The notes: generated by a model from the letters alone, not told the origin. 64,000 nucleotides of DNA from an uncultured Chitinophagales bacterium (GCA_937927195.1 CALBCY010000146.1:1-64000), one strand, 5' to 3'; positions 26,436 through 35,856 are shown, numbered from the stretch's first letter. Numbers and translations are program-made.

Positions 26436-27644
26436 ATGTATCCATCATTTTTTGAGTTTTTTAAATATACTTTCGGATTAGAATTGCAATTTTTAAAGTT
26501 GTTCCAGACTTTCGGATTTTTTCTAGTTCTTGCTTTTATCTCTGGAGGTTTTATCTTGAGTCGCAACTTTGCCTTTCTTGAGAAACGAGATTGGCTTATT
26601 GGAATAACTGAAGACAATGTAATTGGTGAAGCGCCGTCTATTTTACCTATGATTCTCAATGGTTTATTTGGTGCTGCTTTAGGTTATAAAATTTTACATG
26701 GAATTTTAAATTCCGCCACCCTTTTTGAAAACCCACAAGCCTTTTTGCTGAGCAAGGATGGAAATGTTCTAGGAGCAGTGGTTCTTGGTTTAGTATTTAT
26801 GGGAATGTATTGGTGGGATAAAAAGAAATTTCAATTACCTGAACCCAAACAAGTCAAGGAAAAAATAATGCCTTCACAAAGGGTAAGCGAACTATTAGTC
26901 GTCGCTGCCATCTCGGGAATTGCTGGTGCAAAGATTTTTGCCAGTGTTGAAGACTGGGATAATTTTGTAAGAGACCCCCTTGGTTCTTTGTTGGCTTTTT
27001 CGGGACTTACTTTTTATGGTGGTTTCATCTTTGGTGCCATTGCAGTTGTGTATTTTGCTCGAAAGAAAAAGATTCCTTTGTTGCGTTTAATGGACTGTGC
27101 TGGGCCAGCTTTAATTGTTGGCTATGCTGTAGGAAGGCTGGGTTGTCATTTTTCAGGTGATGGTGATTGGGGAATTCCAGTAATTGGACCCAATAAGTAC
27201 ATTGATGCTGTTTATGACTACTCTAAACCTGAAGCTTTGAGCTTTATTCCCGATTGGCTTTGGGCGTATAACTATCCACACAATGTTGCTCAGGATGGAG
27301 TTCAAATGGCCGATTGTGTTGGCCGATATTGCCGTGAATTGGTTCCTGCTGTTTTCCCTACTTCCGTGTACGAATTTGTTTTTGGAATGATCATTTTATT
27401 TATTTTATTGAAATTCAGAAACAAGATGGTCATTCCTGGTTCTTTGTTTGCACTTTACCTTATTTTGAATGGAATGGAACGTTTTTTAATTGAAGTTATC
27501 AGAGTAAATCCACGATACGACTTTTTGGGTCTTCGTCCCTCTTTATCACAGTTCATCGCTATTGGATTAATTGCAATGGGGGTTTTAATGTGGACAATTC
27601 TGAAATCGCAAGGTAAAAAATACGGACCTTTGTCTGATCATTAA
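26436..27644 (+). CDS. lgt: Prolipoprotein diacylglyceryl transferase
   Basis: Lgt transfers diacylglycerol from phosphatidylglycerol to the lipobox Cys of lipoprotein precursors, in the inner membrane. The 402-residue protein has about seven hydrophobic segments, the signature VGRLGCHFSGDGDWG at about 234-248, and the late FLIEVIRVNPRYDF. It is longer than the E. coli protein (291), mainly in the first loop, which is usual in this phylum. It follows mtaB by 55 bp. The lipoprotein genes in this window depend on it. Confidence 0.92.
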   Translation: MYPSFFEFFKYTFGLELQFLKLFQTFGFFLVLAFISGGFILSRNFAFLEKRDWLIGITEDNVIGEAPSILPMILNGLFGAALGYKILHGILNSATLFENPQAFLLSKDGNVLGAVVLGLVFMGMYWWDKKKFQLPEPKQVKEKIMPSQRVSELLVVAAISGIAGAKIFASVEDWDNFVRDPLGSLLAFSGLTFYGGFIFGAIAVVYFARKKKIPLLRLMDCAGPALIVGYAVGRLGCHFSGDGDWGIPVIGPNKYIDAVYDYSKPEALSFIPDWLWAYNYPHNVAQDGVQMADCVGRYCRELVPAVFPTSVYEFVFGMIILFILLKFRNKMVIPGSLFALYLILNGMERFLIEVIRVNPRYDFLGLRPSLSQFIAIGLIAMGVLMWTILKSQGKKYGPLSDH

Positions 27645-27703
27645 AATTGAAATGATAAATTGCTTTATTGGAATTAGTAATTTAGCATTTTTAAATCTTT
27701 CAA

Positions 27704-29836
27704 ATGCTAATTATTAGGAAACAATTCATCGATCGATCATATTTTCGGTTTTGCTTCTATGTTCTTTTGTTCTTGTTGGTACAAGAGAATTTATTGATCC
27801 TCAATGCACAGGAAACTTCTGGTATTGAAGAACAGAACGATTCAATTGATCTGTTGCTTTTGCCTTTTGATTTACCTGAAATTGAATTAAGAGAAGCTAC
27901 TGTTAAAAGCCTTAATAACTATTCAGTTTTAAGTGCGAGAGATATAGCCATTCAGGATCAGAAACACATTTCACAATCTCTCAACAACGTCTCAGGGGTC
28001 TACATGCATTCCGGGGCTCTGAATACCAACAGAATTACCATCCGAGGAATAGGAAGCCGCTCACCTTTCGGTACCAATAAAATTAAAGCTTTTATGGATG
28101 AAATTCCATTGACCAATGGAGTTGGTGAAACAGGAATTGAAGATTTAGACTTGAGTTTTGTGGATCAAGTGGAGGTATGGAAAGGGCCAACAACAAGCCG
28201 ATATGGAGCTGGATTGGGAGGAATGATTCAACTTAAAACACCTGATCCAAGCAAGCAAGAAGAATACATGACCATGGAAGGCTATTATGGGTCTTATGGA
28301 TACAATCGTTTGGTTCACAAATCCCTTTATACCAATCCCAAGATAAATCAGGTTCTGTTTTACAGTTTGAATAAAACCCATTCGGATGGTTATCGTGACA
28401 ACAATGAATATGACCGCTATTCCATTACTTTGCTCAACCGCTCAAAAGTGTTGACAGGCGTGCTTTCAATTTTAGTAAATCACCTTAATCAAAAAGCATT
28501 TATCCCCAGTTCATTGAACGAAGAAGACTATGAGACTGAACCCAGTAAAGCTGCCTTTACATGGGGGCGTGTAAAAGGTTTTGAGGACTATAAAAAGACA
28601 ATGCTCGGATTGTCTTATAAGTCTGGGATTAAAGACGTCGCGGAATTGACGATGGTCGCCAATTTATTCCATTACGATTCTTATGAGTCTCGACCTTTCA
28701 ATATTTTAAGAGAAAACAGCTTGGCAACCAATGGAAGATTACTTGTGAATTCTAAGCCGTTTATCAACAATCGAGCGACCTTGAATTTTGGGATGGAGTA
28801 CTATCAGGAACAGTACGACTGGGAGACTTTTCAAACCAATGATGGAGCATTGGGAGATGCCTTGAGCATTAATGAAGAAAGTAGAAATTATCAAAACGTG
28901 TTTTCTGAATTTCAATTTAGAATCAATAACAGATTGAAGTTTAAAACTGGTCTGAATTACAACAATACATCCTATGATTTGACAGACTTGTTTCCCGCTG
29001 ACAGCACAGACATTTCAGGAGAATATTCCTTCGATAATATCTGGTCTCCAAGAATTGTCTTAAGTTATTTGCCAGGAAATTTCACTCAAATATACTTGAG
29101 TGCGAGTCATGGATTTAGTCCACCGACATTGGAAGAAACACTTAAGCCTGATGGTCTGATCAATACTGATATTCAGCCAGAAACAGGATGGAGTTATGAA
29201 CTGGGCGGTAGAGGTTCTTTGATTCAAAATAAGCTAGCTTGGGAAGTATCATTGTATTCCATGCAGATTAGAAATTTATTGGTGGCAAGACGATTGGAAT
29301 TGGATCAATACATAGGCGTAAATGCTGGTGAAACACAACACAACGGATTGGAATTAGATCTTAACTATTCTATTGTGAAAAAGTCGGATCGAAGCATCAA
29401 TTTCAAAGTAGCTTATGCCTATCAAAGTTTCAACTTCCAAGAATTTCAGGATGATGAAAATGATTATTCCGGAAATGAATTGACTGGAACTTCTCCGCAT
29501 TTATTAAATGCAATTTTATCAGGCTCTTTTAAAGGGCTTTACGGCAATCTTCATTTCAATTATGTCGATGCAATGCCTCTTAGAGATGACAATTCCGTTT
29601 ACTCTGACTCTTATAGTTTATTGAATTTGAAATTGGGTTATACCAAGCAGTTCGGTGAAAGAATTGAGATTGATGTTTTCGGTGGAATAGCGAATCTACT
29701 TGATGAAAAGTATGCCTCTATGCATTTGATCAATGCTTCTAGTTTTGGTGGAAATGCGCCCAGGTATTATTATCCTGGATTGCCAAGAAATTATTATGGA
29801 GGAATTGTTTTGAAATGCTTATTTGAGTTGGATTAG
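27704..29836 (+). CDS. TonB-dependent outer-membrane receptor
   Basis: The 710-residue protein has an N-terminal hydrophobic leader (about 12-35, FCFYVLLFLLVQENLLILNAQ), a plug domain with SLNNVSGVYMHSG, NRITIRGIGSR and QVEVWKGPTTSRYGAG, and a 22-strand-type barrel ending in YYGGIVLKCLFELD. It takes up a substrate by TonB energy across the outer membrane. The layout, without a carboxypeptidase-like domain, fits siderophore-type or other small-ligand receptors, but the ligand cannot be read from sequence. It follows lgt by about 60 bp. Confidence 0.88.
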   Translation: MLIIRKQFIDRSYFRFCFYVLLFLLVQENLLILNAQETSGIEEQNDSIDLLLLPFDLPEIELREATVKSLNNYSVLSARDIAIQDQKHISQSLNNVSGVYMHSGALNTNRITIRGIGSRSPFGTNKIKAFMDEIPLTNGVGETGIEDLDLSFVDQVEVWKGPTTSRYGAGLGGMIQLKTPDPSKQEEYMTMEGYYGSYGYNRLVHKSLYTNPKINQVLFYSLNKTHSDGYRDNNEYDRYSITLLNRSKVLTGVLSILVNHLNQKAFIPSSLNEEDYETEPSKAAFTWGRVKGFEDYKKTMLGLSYKSGIKDVAELTMVANLFHYDSYESRPFNILRENSLATNGRLLVNSKPFINNRATLNFGMEYYQEQYDWETFQTNDGALGDALSINEESRNYQNVFSEFQFRINNRLKFKTGLNYNNTSYDLTDLFPADSTDISGEYSFDNIWSPRIVLSYLPGNFTQIYLSASHGFSPPTLEETLKPDGLINTDIQPETGWSYELGGRGSLIQNKLAWEVSLYSMQIRNLLVARRLELDQYIGVNAGETQHNGLELDLNYSIVKKSDRSINFKVAYAYQSFNFQEFQDDENDYSGNELTGTSPHLLNAILSGSFKGLYGNLHFNYVDAMPLRDDNSVYSDSYSLLNLKLGYTKQFGERIEIDVFGGIANLLDEKYASMHLINASSFGGNAPRYYYPGLPRNYYGGIVLKCLFELD

Positions 29837-29910
29837 GGGAGTTTAGCTTTCGCTCGCTGTCCTTGGCGATAAGCCTTTTACAGTCAGCCTTTTGTGCTAA
29901 GCTAAGATAT

Positions 29911-29950
29911 AAGCTTTTTTGATGATTTTTTCATTCGAAAAAATGAGCTT
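29911..29950. terminator. Possible AT-rich terminator between convergent genes
   Basis: Inner arms ATTTTTTC (29925-29932) and GAAAAAAT (29937-29944) and outer AAGCT/AGCTT pair around a 4-base loop. It lies at the end of both the plus-strand receptor and the minus-strand operon. The stem is AT-rich, so strength is doubtful. Confidence 0.35.
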
Positions 29951-29952
29951 GT

Positions 29953-30230
29953 TTAACCAATATTCAAATATTCACAATTGTCATTTTTTCTTTTTCGAAT
30001 GATTTTTTCCAGGAGCTTAATTAATGAACCGACCAATGTCATAAGCAATATGATGTATAAAAATTTAATGTCAAAAACAAAAGCCCCAATAAGATAAATC
30101 CCTATGATTGAAACATGTATATCCAGGTGATGAAGAAATTTATCTTATCCCGTTTGTAATCATGACGATATCCTAAAGTGAGGATAAGAATAAAGCCAAT
30201 GACGAATAGTAATGTAAAGATGACAAGCAT
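29953..30230 (-). pseudogene. Small membrane protein gene broken by a 5-bp tandem duplication
   Basis: From the ATG at 30230 the frame runs MLVIFTLLFVIGFILILTLGYRHDYKRDK and then stops 13 codons later. The five bases TTATC occur twice (30140-30144 and 30145-30149, plus strand). Removing one copy restores a single frame of exactly 90 codons plus stop, which continues through two more hydrophobic segments (VSIIGIYLIGAFVFDIKFLY, then IILLMTLVGSLIKLL) to a basic tail KKIIRKRKN-like. The intact protein would be a three-segment membrane protein. It begins 9 bp after the stop of the TonB receptor and so ends the rpe operon. It may be a true mutation, a switch, or a sequencing error. Confidence 0.65.
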
Positions 30231-30239
30231 AAGATCAGC

Positions 30240-32789
30240 TTAAAATTTCACAATCATCCTGGCATTCAATCTTCTATTTGTCAAACGATTAGGCACTGGA
30301 TAATAAAGTCCTGTGAAATCATTTATCCAATTGTAAGAGCTGGTGTTTTTGATGTTTAGCAAATTGAAAACCTCGACAGCAAACCAAATGTTTTCAAATT
30401 TATTTAGAAGGCTATTCATCCGCAATTCCTTCTTTCCTTTTTCGAATAAAAGCGCTGAAAAACCAATATCGACTCTTATATAACTTGGAGTACTTAACCT
30501 GTTTCTATTTTGAATGTCATTTGGTGGCCCAAAGGGTAGGGGCGTTCCGAACAATAAATTTAGGTTCATTTTGAAATTTTCTTTCCCTGGCAAATTGTCC
30601 TGGAAGAAAATGCTGAAATTTAGCAATTGATTCGTTGGTCTTTTTATCCATCCAAGCGTTGTGTCGATGGTATAAGCAATCGAATCTCTACCCGGTAATG
30701 TTCTTATTGAATCCGCATTGTAATACAAAGTATAGCCATCGTCTTCCAACTTTTCTTTGGTTTGTAGGAGGGATAAACTAAACCAAGATTCTGTTCCGGG
30801 AACAAACTCTCCATTTACCCTTAGGTCTATTCCTGCACTGTATCCTTTTGCTCTGTTTTCACCATAATAGCGAATCAACACATTGTCCAGATCGTATGGA
30901 ACCAAGTCCCACATCCATTTAAAATAGGCTTCAGAGGTAAATTTGAATGGTCTTCCCCACCAATAAAAATCATAATCCATTCCACCAATCACATGGATCG
31001 ATTTTTGGGATTTCAAACTGGTATTTACCTTTCCTTGGTAGTTCCTCATTTCACGGTAAAAAGGAGGCTGATAGTAGGACCCCGCTGCTAGTCTGAAATT
31101 CAGTTTCGTTGAATCCCTTTTGGTCGAATCTACCCTCATGTTCCTTTTGGGCTGAAAGCCTAATTGAACCCTTGGTGTTACAAAAAACTCCTCGTTTACA
31201 CTCCAGTAATTGAATCTTGCACCATAGGTCAAATTAACTATGCTGCTGTCTCCAAAAGTCCAGCTGTCTTGAAGAAAACCAGAAACCCTATGGGATTCCA
31301 AATCAAAATCACTTTTTAGAACTTTGAACAAATCGACAATTTCATAATTCGGACCCGAAGAAAAATTTCCAGTTACATCTGAACTCAAAGAGTAACCCGC
31401 AGAGTCAACTCTTTGCCATTCATTCAAACGATCATCGATGTCTTCAAACTGATACTTGGTGCCCCATGAGATAAAATGATTGCCTTTTTCTAAAAATCCT
31501 TTATAGGCAAAGTTGCCAATTGTAGCTTGCAATTTGTTTCTTGCCCAATCGTGATAAGTTCCCACCCCATATTCAGAGGTAACTTGTCCAAACTCTTCTT
31601 TACCAAGATCACTTTCAACTTCACCGATAAAGTATTCTCCAATAATGTCATAAGTTTCAGTCTCAGAAGTCGTGAAAAGCGAGGCCAAAAATTTCATGCT
31701 CAACTTATTGTCAGTTGAAGTATAAATACCACCAAGGCCTGCCATAAATGAATCGTAAGTATCCTTTTCTCTTCCTTCAAAAGCCGTTCTGATTTGTTTT
31801 ACACTTAATATGGAACCCAATCTTTCTATTTGTGATTCAGGCTGAAATTCATACCTGTTTTTGGAGTAGTTTGAAATCAATTGTAGTTGCCATTTCTGGT
31901 TTACTTGGTAGCTTAGAAAAGATTGGAAGTCAACAAAAAGTGGGTCATAGGTTCCTTGTTGTGAGAGAGAATTGAGGAGGTACGCATTTCTTCTTTGCCT
32001 AATTCCAGCCACATAAGTCAATCGTTTTCTTTTATCGGTACCTTCCAAGTGTGCATTTATGCCCATTAAACTAGCGGATACAGAACCACCAAAATCTTTT
32101 GGTTTTTTGTATTTAATGTCAAGGACAGAAGACATCTTATCCCCATATTTTGATTCAAATCCTCCCGCTGAAAAGGCAATTGAACTGACAAGATCAGAAT
32201 TTATAAAACTCAATCCTTCCTGTTGTCCGGATCTAACTAAAAATGGTCTGTAAATTTCAAAATCATTGACATAGATTAAATTCTCATCATAATTTCCACC
32301 TCTCACTGAATATTGGCTAGACAATTCATTACTGGAAGATACTCCCGGAAGGGTTTTGATCAATGCTTCCACACCACCTGTTGTACTGGGAAGGCGTTCA
32401 ACCTGAGAGGCTTTTAACCTGGTTATTCCTGCAGAACCTCTTTCTTTTTCAGCTTTAACCACCACTCCAGTTATATTCTGAGATTCACTCGTCATGGTAA
32501 TATCCTGCTGTAATCGCTTTTTGTTGAAAAAGCTAAGAACGATGGTCTGGTTGGAAAATAGGATTGAACTGTATTCCAATCTTACTGTTTTGGCTTCCCC
32601 TACATTTAACTCGTAATATCCCTCCGCATTGGTCGAAGTTCCTGTTGTACTATTGGGAATAACAATGTTTATGTATTCAAGTGGCTCGCCATCTTTATCT
32701 GTTACCGTCCCAAAAACTATGTTTTGAGCTTTTAGGCCTGTCAAACTACAAATAAAGAAAAGGGAAAGAATAAAAATTCTATGCATCAT
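30240..32789 (-). CDS. TonB-dependent receptor with carboxypeptidase-like N-terminal domain
   Basis: The 849-residue protein has a signal peptide (IFILSLFFICSLTGLKAQ), a carboxypeptidase-D regulatory-like domain at about 22-110 (GTVTDKDGEPLEYINIVI), a plug with LPSTTGGVEALIKTLPGVSS and QYSVRGGNYDENLIYVN, and an outer-membrane barrel ending in LNARMIVKF. No SusD partner follows, so polysaccharide uptake is not supported. It lies 13 bp after rpe in the same operon. The ligand is unknown. Confidence 0.9.
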   Translation of the reverse strand: MMHRIFILSLFFICSLTGLKAQNIVFGTVTDKDGEPLEYINIVIPNSTTGTSTNAEGYYELNVGEAKTVRLEYSSILFSNQTIVLSFFNKKRLQQDITMTSESQNITGVVVKAEKERGSAGITRLKASQVERLPSTTGGVEALIKTLPGVSSSNELSSQYSVRGGNYDENLIYVNDFEIYRPFLVRSGQQEGLSFINSDLVSSIAFSAGGFESKYGDKMSSVLDIKYKKPKDFGGSVSASLMGINAHLEGTDKRKRLTYVAGIRQRRNAYLLNSLSQQGTYDPLFVDFQSFLSYQVNQKWQLQLISNYSKNRYEFQPESQIERLGSILSVKQIRTAFEGREKDTYDSFMAGLGGIYTSTDNKLSMKFLASLFTTSETETYDIIGEYFIGEVESDLGKEEFGQVTSEYGVGTYHDWARNKLQATIGNFAYKGFLEKGNHFISWGTKYQFEDIDDRLNEWQRVDSAGYSLSSDVTGNFSSGPNYEIVDLFKVLKSDFDLESHRVSGFLQDSWTFGDSSIVNLTYGARFNYWSVNEEFFVTPRVQLGFQPKRNMRVDSTKRDSTKLNFRLAAGSYYQPPFYREMRNYQGKVNTSLKSQKSIHVIGGMDYDFYWWGRPFKFTSEAYFKWMWDLVPYDLDNVLIRYYGENRAKGYSAGIDLRVNGEFVPGTESWFSLSLLQTKEKLEDDGYTLYYNADSIRTLPGRDSIAYTIDTTLGWIKRPTNQLLNFSIFFQDNLPGKENFKMNLNLLFGTPLPFGPPNDIQNRNRLSTPSYIRVDIGFSALLFEKGKKELRMNSLLNKFENIWFAVEVFNLLNIKNTSSYNWINDFTGLYYPVPNRLTNRRLNARMIVKF

Positions 32790-32802
32790 AATGAAACGGA
32801 AT

Positions 32803-33471
32803 CTAGCAAAGTAAATTATTCGGAGAAAGGTTTTTCAAATTGGAAATAGCATCACTTGGAGCGTCAGTCTTAAAAATACTGCTCCCAGCAACCAAAACAT
32901 CGGCGCCTGATTGGATTAAATCTACTGCATTTCCAAGTCCAACTCCACCATCAATTTCTATTAGTGCTGGGCTTTTTTTCTCTAAAATTAGATTTTTTAA
33001 TTTTCTCACCTTCAAAAAGGTGTTTTCTATAAATTTTTGGCCTCCGAAACCTGGATTGACAGACATTATACAAACCAAATCGAGATCAGCAATTATTTCT
33101 TCCAAGCCATTAATGGAAGTGTGTGGATTGAGTGCGACTCCAGCCTTCAATCCAAGCGATTTGATCAATTGAATGGTTCTGTGTAGATGTGGGCAAGCTT
33201 CTAAGTGTACAGTAATTACATCTGCTCCGACTTTTGCAAACTTCGGAATTAGTAAATCTGGTTCGACGATCATCAAATGAACATCGAATGTTTTTTTTGT
33301 TAAATGGCGAATAGATTCAATAATTGGAAAGCCAAAAGAAATATTTGGAACAAAGCGTCCATCCATTACATCAATATGAACCCAATCAGCTAGACTCTGG
33401 TCGATCATGGTAATATCTGAACCTAGATTGGAGAAGTTTGCTGCAAGAATAGAAGGAGCGATTTTATGCAT
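32803..33471 (-). CDS. rpe: Ribulose-phosphate 3-epimerase
   Basis: Rpe interconverts ribulose 5-phosphate and xylulose 5-phosphate in the pentose phosphate pathway. The 222-residue TIM-barrel protein starts with the family signature IAPSILAANFSNLG. Conserved metal and catalytic parts follow: VHIDVMDGRFVPNISFG, FDVHLMIVEPD, MSVNPGFGGQKF and EIDGGVGLGN. All are intact. It is the first gene of an operon with a TonB receptor and the broken small membrane gene, a pairing with no obvious metabolic logic. Confidence 0.96.
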   Translation of the reverse strand: MHKIAPSILAANFSNLGSDITMIDQSLADWVHIDVMDGRFVPNISFGFPIIESIRHLTKKTFDVHLMIVEPDLLIPKFAKVGADVITVHLEACPHLHRTIQLIKSLGLKAGVALNPHTSINGLEEIIADLDLVCIMSVNPGFGGQKFIENTFLKVRKLKNLILEKKSPALIEIDGGVGLGNAVDLIQSGADVLVAGSSIFKTDAPSDAISNLKNLSPNNLLC

Positions 33472-33567
33472 GCCGCAAATATAGGGAAATACAGGATTTT
33501 AATAAACTTATTGATCAACAGAGGCAAAAAGTTACTTCTTGGCAAGAACTGCTTGTTTAGCACAACT

Positions 33568-33600
33568 CTAAAACAAATCTAAAGCAAATCTAATGCAAAA
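33568..33600. repeat. Three 11-bp repeats
   Basis: CTAAAACAAAT, CTAAAGCAAAT and CTAATGCAAAA follow each other with constant length, in the spacer between the solo HigA gene and rpe. Confidence 0.7.
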
Positions 33601-33700
33601 GGCCGTTTTGACAGAATACGGAATTCTAAGGTTTTTATTTTAAGACAAAATTTCAACCTTTGATTTTCAAAACAGGAAACGAACCAAGAATAAGAATGGT

Positions 33701-33994
33701 TTATTCCTTCTTTTTAAACTTTTTGATTTTTTTTAGTTGATCTTGAATTGCCGATTTTTCACGAAAGAGATCATACTTGTTTTGAAGATCCAACCAATAG
33801 TTGGCCTTATTGCCGAAGTACTTGGCAAATCTCAAGGCGGTATCAGGTGTGATTCTTTTCTTTTGGTTTACGATTTGATTTATTCTAGTAGTAGAAACGA
33901 AAGTATCCTTTGCCAAGCGGTAAGGTGTAATTTCATTTGGGCCTAGAAACTGTTGGATCAAGATGATTCCAGGATGTAAGACTTTGTTGGACAT
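33701..33994 (-). CDS. HigA/VapI-type XRE antitoxin-like regulator, without toxin partner
   Basis: The 97-residue protein matches the HigA family: HPGIILIQQFLGPNEITPYRLAK is followed by the helix-turn-helix TTRINQIVNQKKRITPDTALRFAKYF and the family tail NKANYWLDLQNKYDL. HigA normally follows a higB toxin gene. Here the upstream space to rpoD is about 150 bp and holds a terminator, and no HigB-like frame lies on either side. It is therefore a solo copy, perhaps retained as a DNA-binding regulator. The C-terminus is very Lys-rich. Confidence 0.85.
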   Translation of the reverse strand: MSNKVLHPGIILIQQFLGPNEITPYRLAKDTFVSTTRINQIVNQKKRITPDTALRFAKYFGNKANYWLDLQNKYDLFREKSAIQDQLKKIKKFKKKE

Positions 33995-34094
33995 TTTTTT
34001 TGATTGGGGTATTTAGAAAAAAATAAAAAACTATCAGGAAATTTGATTTTCAAAGGTAATTATCCTGTCAATTTTAACAAACAAAAGGCAAAAA

Positions 34095-34118
34095 AAAAAC
34101 CGCCAATAGGCGGTTTTT
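34095..34118 (-). terminator. Intrinsic terminator of rpoD
   Basis: CCGCC (34100-34104) and GGCGG (34109-34113) pair around AATA, flanked by A and T runs that extend the stem by five A-T pairs. On the minus strand a T-run of nine follows. It lies 30 bp past the rpoD stop. Confidence 0.9.
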
Positions 34119-34147
34119 ATTAGAATAGTCAATATTTGTTTAATCTT

Positions 34148-35014
34148 TTATCCCAAATAGCTTTTTAAGTCTTGACTAAGTGAGGTTTTACGCAAACGTC
34201 TTATAGCCTTTTCTTTTATTTGCCTCACTCTTTCTCTGGTCAATCCCATTACCTCTCCTATTTCTTCCAAAGAGAATGGTCTATCATGACCCAAACCAAA
34301 ATAGTGGCTTAAAATTTCAGACTCTCGATCATTGAGCATAGCCAAAGCATGTTCAACTTCATCTTTGAGTGATTGTGAAATTAGTTTAACATCCGGGTCT
34401 CTGTCTCTGTCTCCTTCAAGGATGTCTACCATTGCAGAACTACTTTCATCACTAGACATTGGAGCATCCATCGAAACATGCTTGGTGTTAATCTTTAACA
34501 ACATTCTGATGTCCTTTTCGGGAAGTTCGGTAAGCTCAGATAGTTCTGAAACGCTTGGTTCTCTTTGGTTTAGCTGTAGAAAGCGAACCAATTGGGTGTT
34601 TACTTTTTTGTAGGAATCAACTTTGTTTAATGGAAGTCTAATCATTCTGGCATTTTCAACCAAAGCTGCCATAATTGATTGTCGTATCCACCAAACAGCG
34701 TAAGAGATAAACTTGAATCCCTTGGTTTCGTCAAATTTGGTGGCGGCTTTAATGAGCCCTAAGTTTCCCTCATTGATTAAATCACTTAAGGAAAGACCTT
34801 GATTTTGATATTGCTTCGCAACCGAAACAACAAATCTTAGATTGGCTGTTGTCAAAGTTTCCAATGCCTCTTGATCTCCTTGCTTGATTCGGATAGCCAT
34901 TTCAACTTCTTGCTCAGCACTTAAAGGATTCAGCTTGCTTATCTCATTTAGGTATTTGTCTAGAGCTGGTCCTTCTCTTACTGTAATTTGATTTTGTATC
35001 CGTAATTGTCTCAT
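34148..35014 (-). CDS. rpoD: Primary RNA polymerase sigma factor RpoD/SigA
   Basis: This is the housekeeping sigma factor in the short Bacteroidota form (288 residues) with no region 1.1. Region 1.2 is GPALDKYLNEISKL; region 2 has NEGNLGLIKAATKFD and GFKFISYAVWWIRQSIMAAL (2.4); region 4 has FSLEEIGEVMGLTRERVRQIK. An upstream in-frame start at 35059 would add 15 residues; I chose 35014 because the family begins MRQLRI. In this phylum it recognises TTTG / TAnnTTTG promoters. It has its own terminator. Confidence 0.95.
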   Translation of the reverse strand: MRQLRIQNQITVREGPALDKYLNEISKLNPLSAEQEVEMAIRIKQGDQEALETLTTANLRFVVSVAKQYQNQGLSLSDLINEGNLGLIKAATKFDETKGFKFISYAVWWIRQSIMAALVENARMIRLPLNKVDSYKKVNTQLVRFLQLNQREPSVSELSELTELPEKDIRMLLKINTKHVSMDAPMSSDESSSAMVDILEGDRDRDPDVKLISQSLKDEVEHALAMLNDRESEILSHYFGLGHDRPFSLEEIGEVMGLTRERVRQIKEKAIRRLRKTSLSQDLKSYLG

Positions 35015-35546
35015 TGAATTCGTATTTTTATAGGTAGAATATATTAGTATGAACGCCAAAAAATTAGATTTAGTTGCACTGTTTAAATCTTTTTTTTGAA
35101 AAAAACAAATTTATTTTTTAAAAAGGCCAATAATATAGTTTTGAGTCACTCATTACAAATTAGTAACACATTATATAAATTGTAGCAATGTAAGTGGAAT
35201 TAAAAAAAATGAATTGTAAACGATTTTACAGAAAATAAACTTTTTTGCTTGATAATCAAAATCTTTTATCCTTTTCACTTCAAATAATCTGGCTTCTGAC
35301 TTTATAATTGCCTAAAGCCAAATTATCTAAATTTTTCTGTTTGAAACTGATTTCTGGCACGGACAAATTTTTAGGAATTCATCCAAGCCATCATTTTTTC
35401 TTAAACCAAAGGAGAAATTTTGCTGATCCACAAGCTTTATTAAGATTAATGTTGAAAAAAATTAAGAATGAATTGCATCATAAGGAAATTTAATATAGTT
35501 TTGTATCATCGTACTGTTACAGTGATACAAAGCCATTTAAACATCA
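35015..35546. other. Gene-free divergent spacer, 532 bp, between rpoD and trpR
   Basis: This very AT-rich spacer carries the rpoD promoter on one side and the trpR promoter and candidate operator (35500-35531) on the other. A 61-codon TTG-started frame at 35308-35493 has no protein-like character and is not called. No RNA gene is visible. Confidence 0.5.
35500..35531. promoter_or_regulatory. Candidate TrpR operator upstream of trpR
   Basis: TTTGTATCA (35500-35508) and TGATACAAA (35523-35531) form a perfect 9-bp inverted repeat around a centre that contains GTAC, TGTTA and ACAGTGA. It ends 15 bp before the trpR ATG. GTAC-containing symmetrical sites are typical of known TrpR operators. Similar words recur at 35838-35856, after trpR. 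Function is inferred. Confidence 0.45.
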
Positions 35547-35816
35547 ATGAACAAGCAATCTCTATATAACTTTATTACACAAATAAAAGATGAATCAGAA
35601 TTGAAAGAACTGATTGAAATTAGTTTGACACCTAAGGAGCAGGAGATGATCGAAGAGCGATGGCGGATCTTAGCAGCACTTGACAAGGGTCTGACGCAAA
35701 GGGAAGTCGCCAAACAAAACGCTTGCAGTGTAGTAACAGTAACAAGAGGAGCCAAGGTTTATAGAAGTAAGAAAGAGCCCATTCAAAAATGGCTCAATAA
35801 ACTTGGCTTGGTTTAG
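35547..35816 (+). CDS. trpR: Trp operon repressor family protein
   Basis: The 89-residue protein has the TrpR fold: LTPKEQEMIEERWRILAALDKG is followed by the recognition helix region LTQREVAKQNACSVVTVTRGAKVYR, matching TrpR (SQRE...ATITRGSN) in order and spacing. In TrpR, bound L-tryptophan allows operator binding, blocking trp transcription. It lies directly before trpE and is the first gene of the operon. TrpR is best known from gammaproteobacteria; related proteins (YerC/TrpR-like) occur elsewhere, so tryptophan as ligand is supported mainly by context. Confidence 0.85.
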   Translation: MNKQSLYNFITQIKDESELKELIEISLTPKEQEMIEERWRILAALDKGLTQREVAKQNACSVVTVTRGAKVYRSKKEPIQKWLNKLGLV

Positions 35817-35856
35817 TACATTGTTTGTAAATTGTTTGTACAATGTTAGTACAGTG
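35815..35856. promoter_or_regulatory. Candidate TrpR operator between trpR and trpE
   Basis: The segment holds GTAC at 35816, 35838 and 35849. TGTAC and GTACA (35837-35853) form an inverted repeat with a 7-base spacer, and TTGTACAA is a full palindrome. An 11-bp direct repeat (ATTGTTTGTA at 35820 and 35831) overlaps it. TGTTA and ACAGTGA are shared with the site upstream of trpR. This would let TrpR control trpE onward separately from itself. Confidence 0.4.

Noticed and set aside
30240-32789. The rpe-linked receptor as a SusC-type polysaccharide uptake gene
   Set aside because: No SusD-like gene, glycoside hydrolase or sulfatase lies nearby.
35308-35493. 61-codon TTG-started frame before trpR
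   Set aside because: It has no recognisable features and covers the region where trpR and rpoD promoters are expected.
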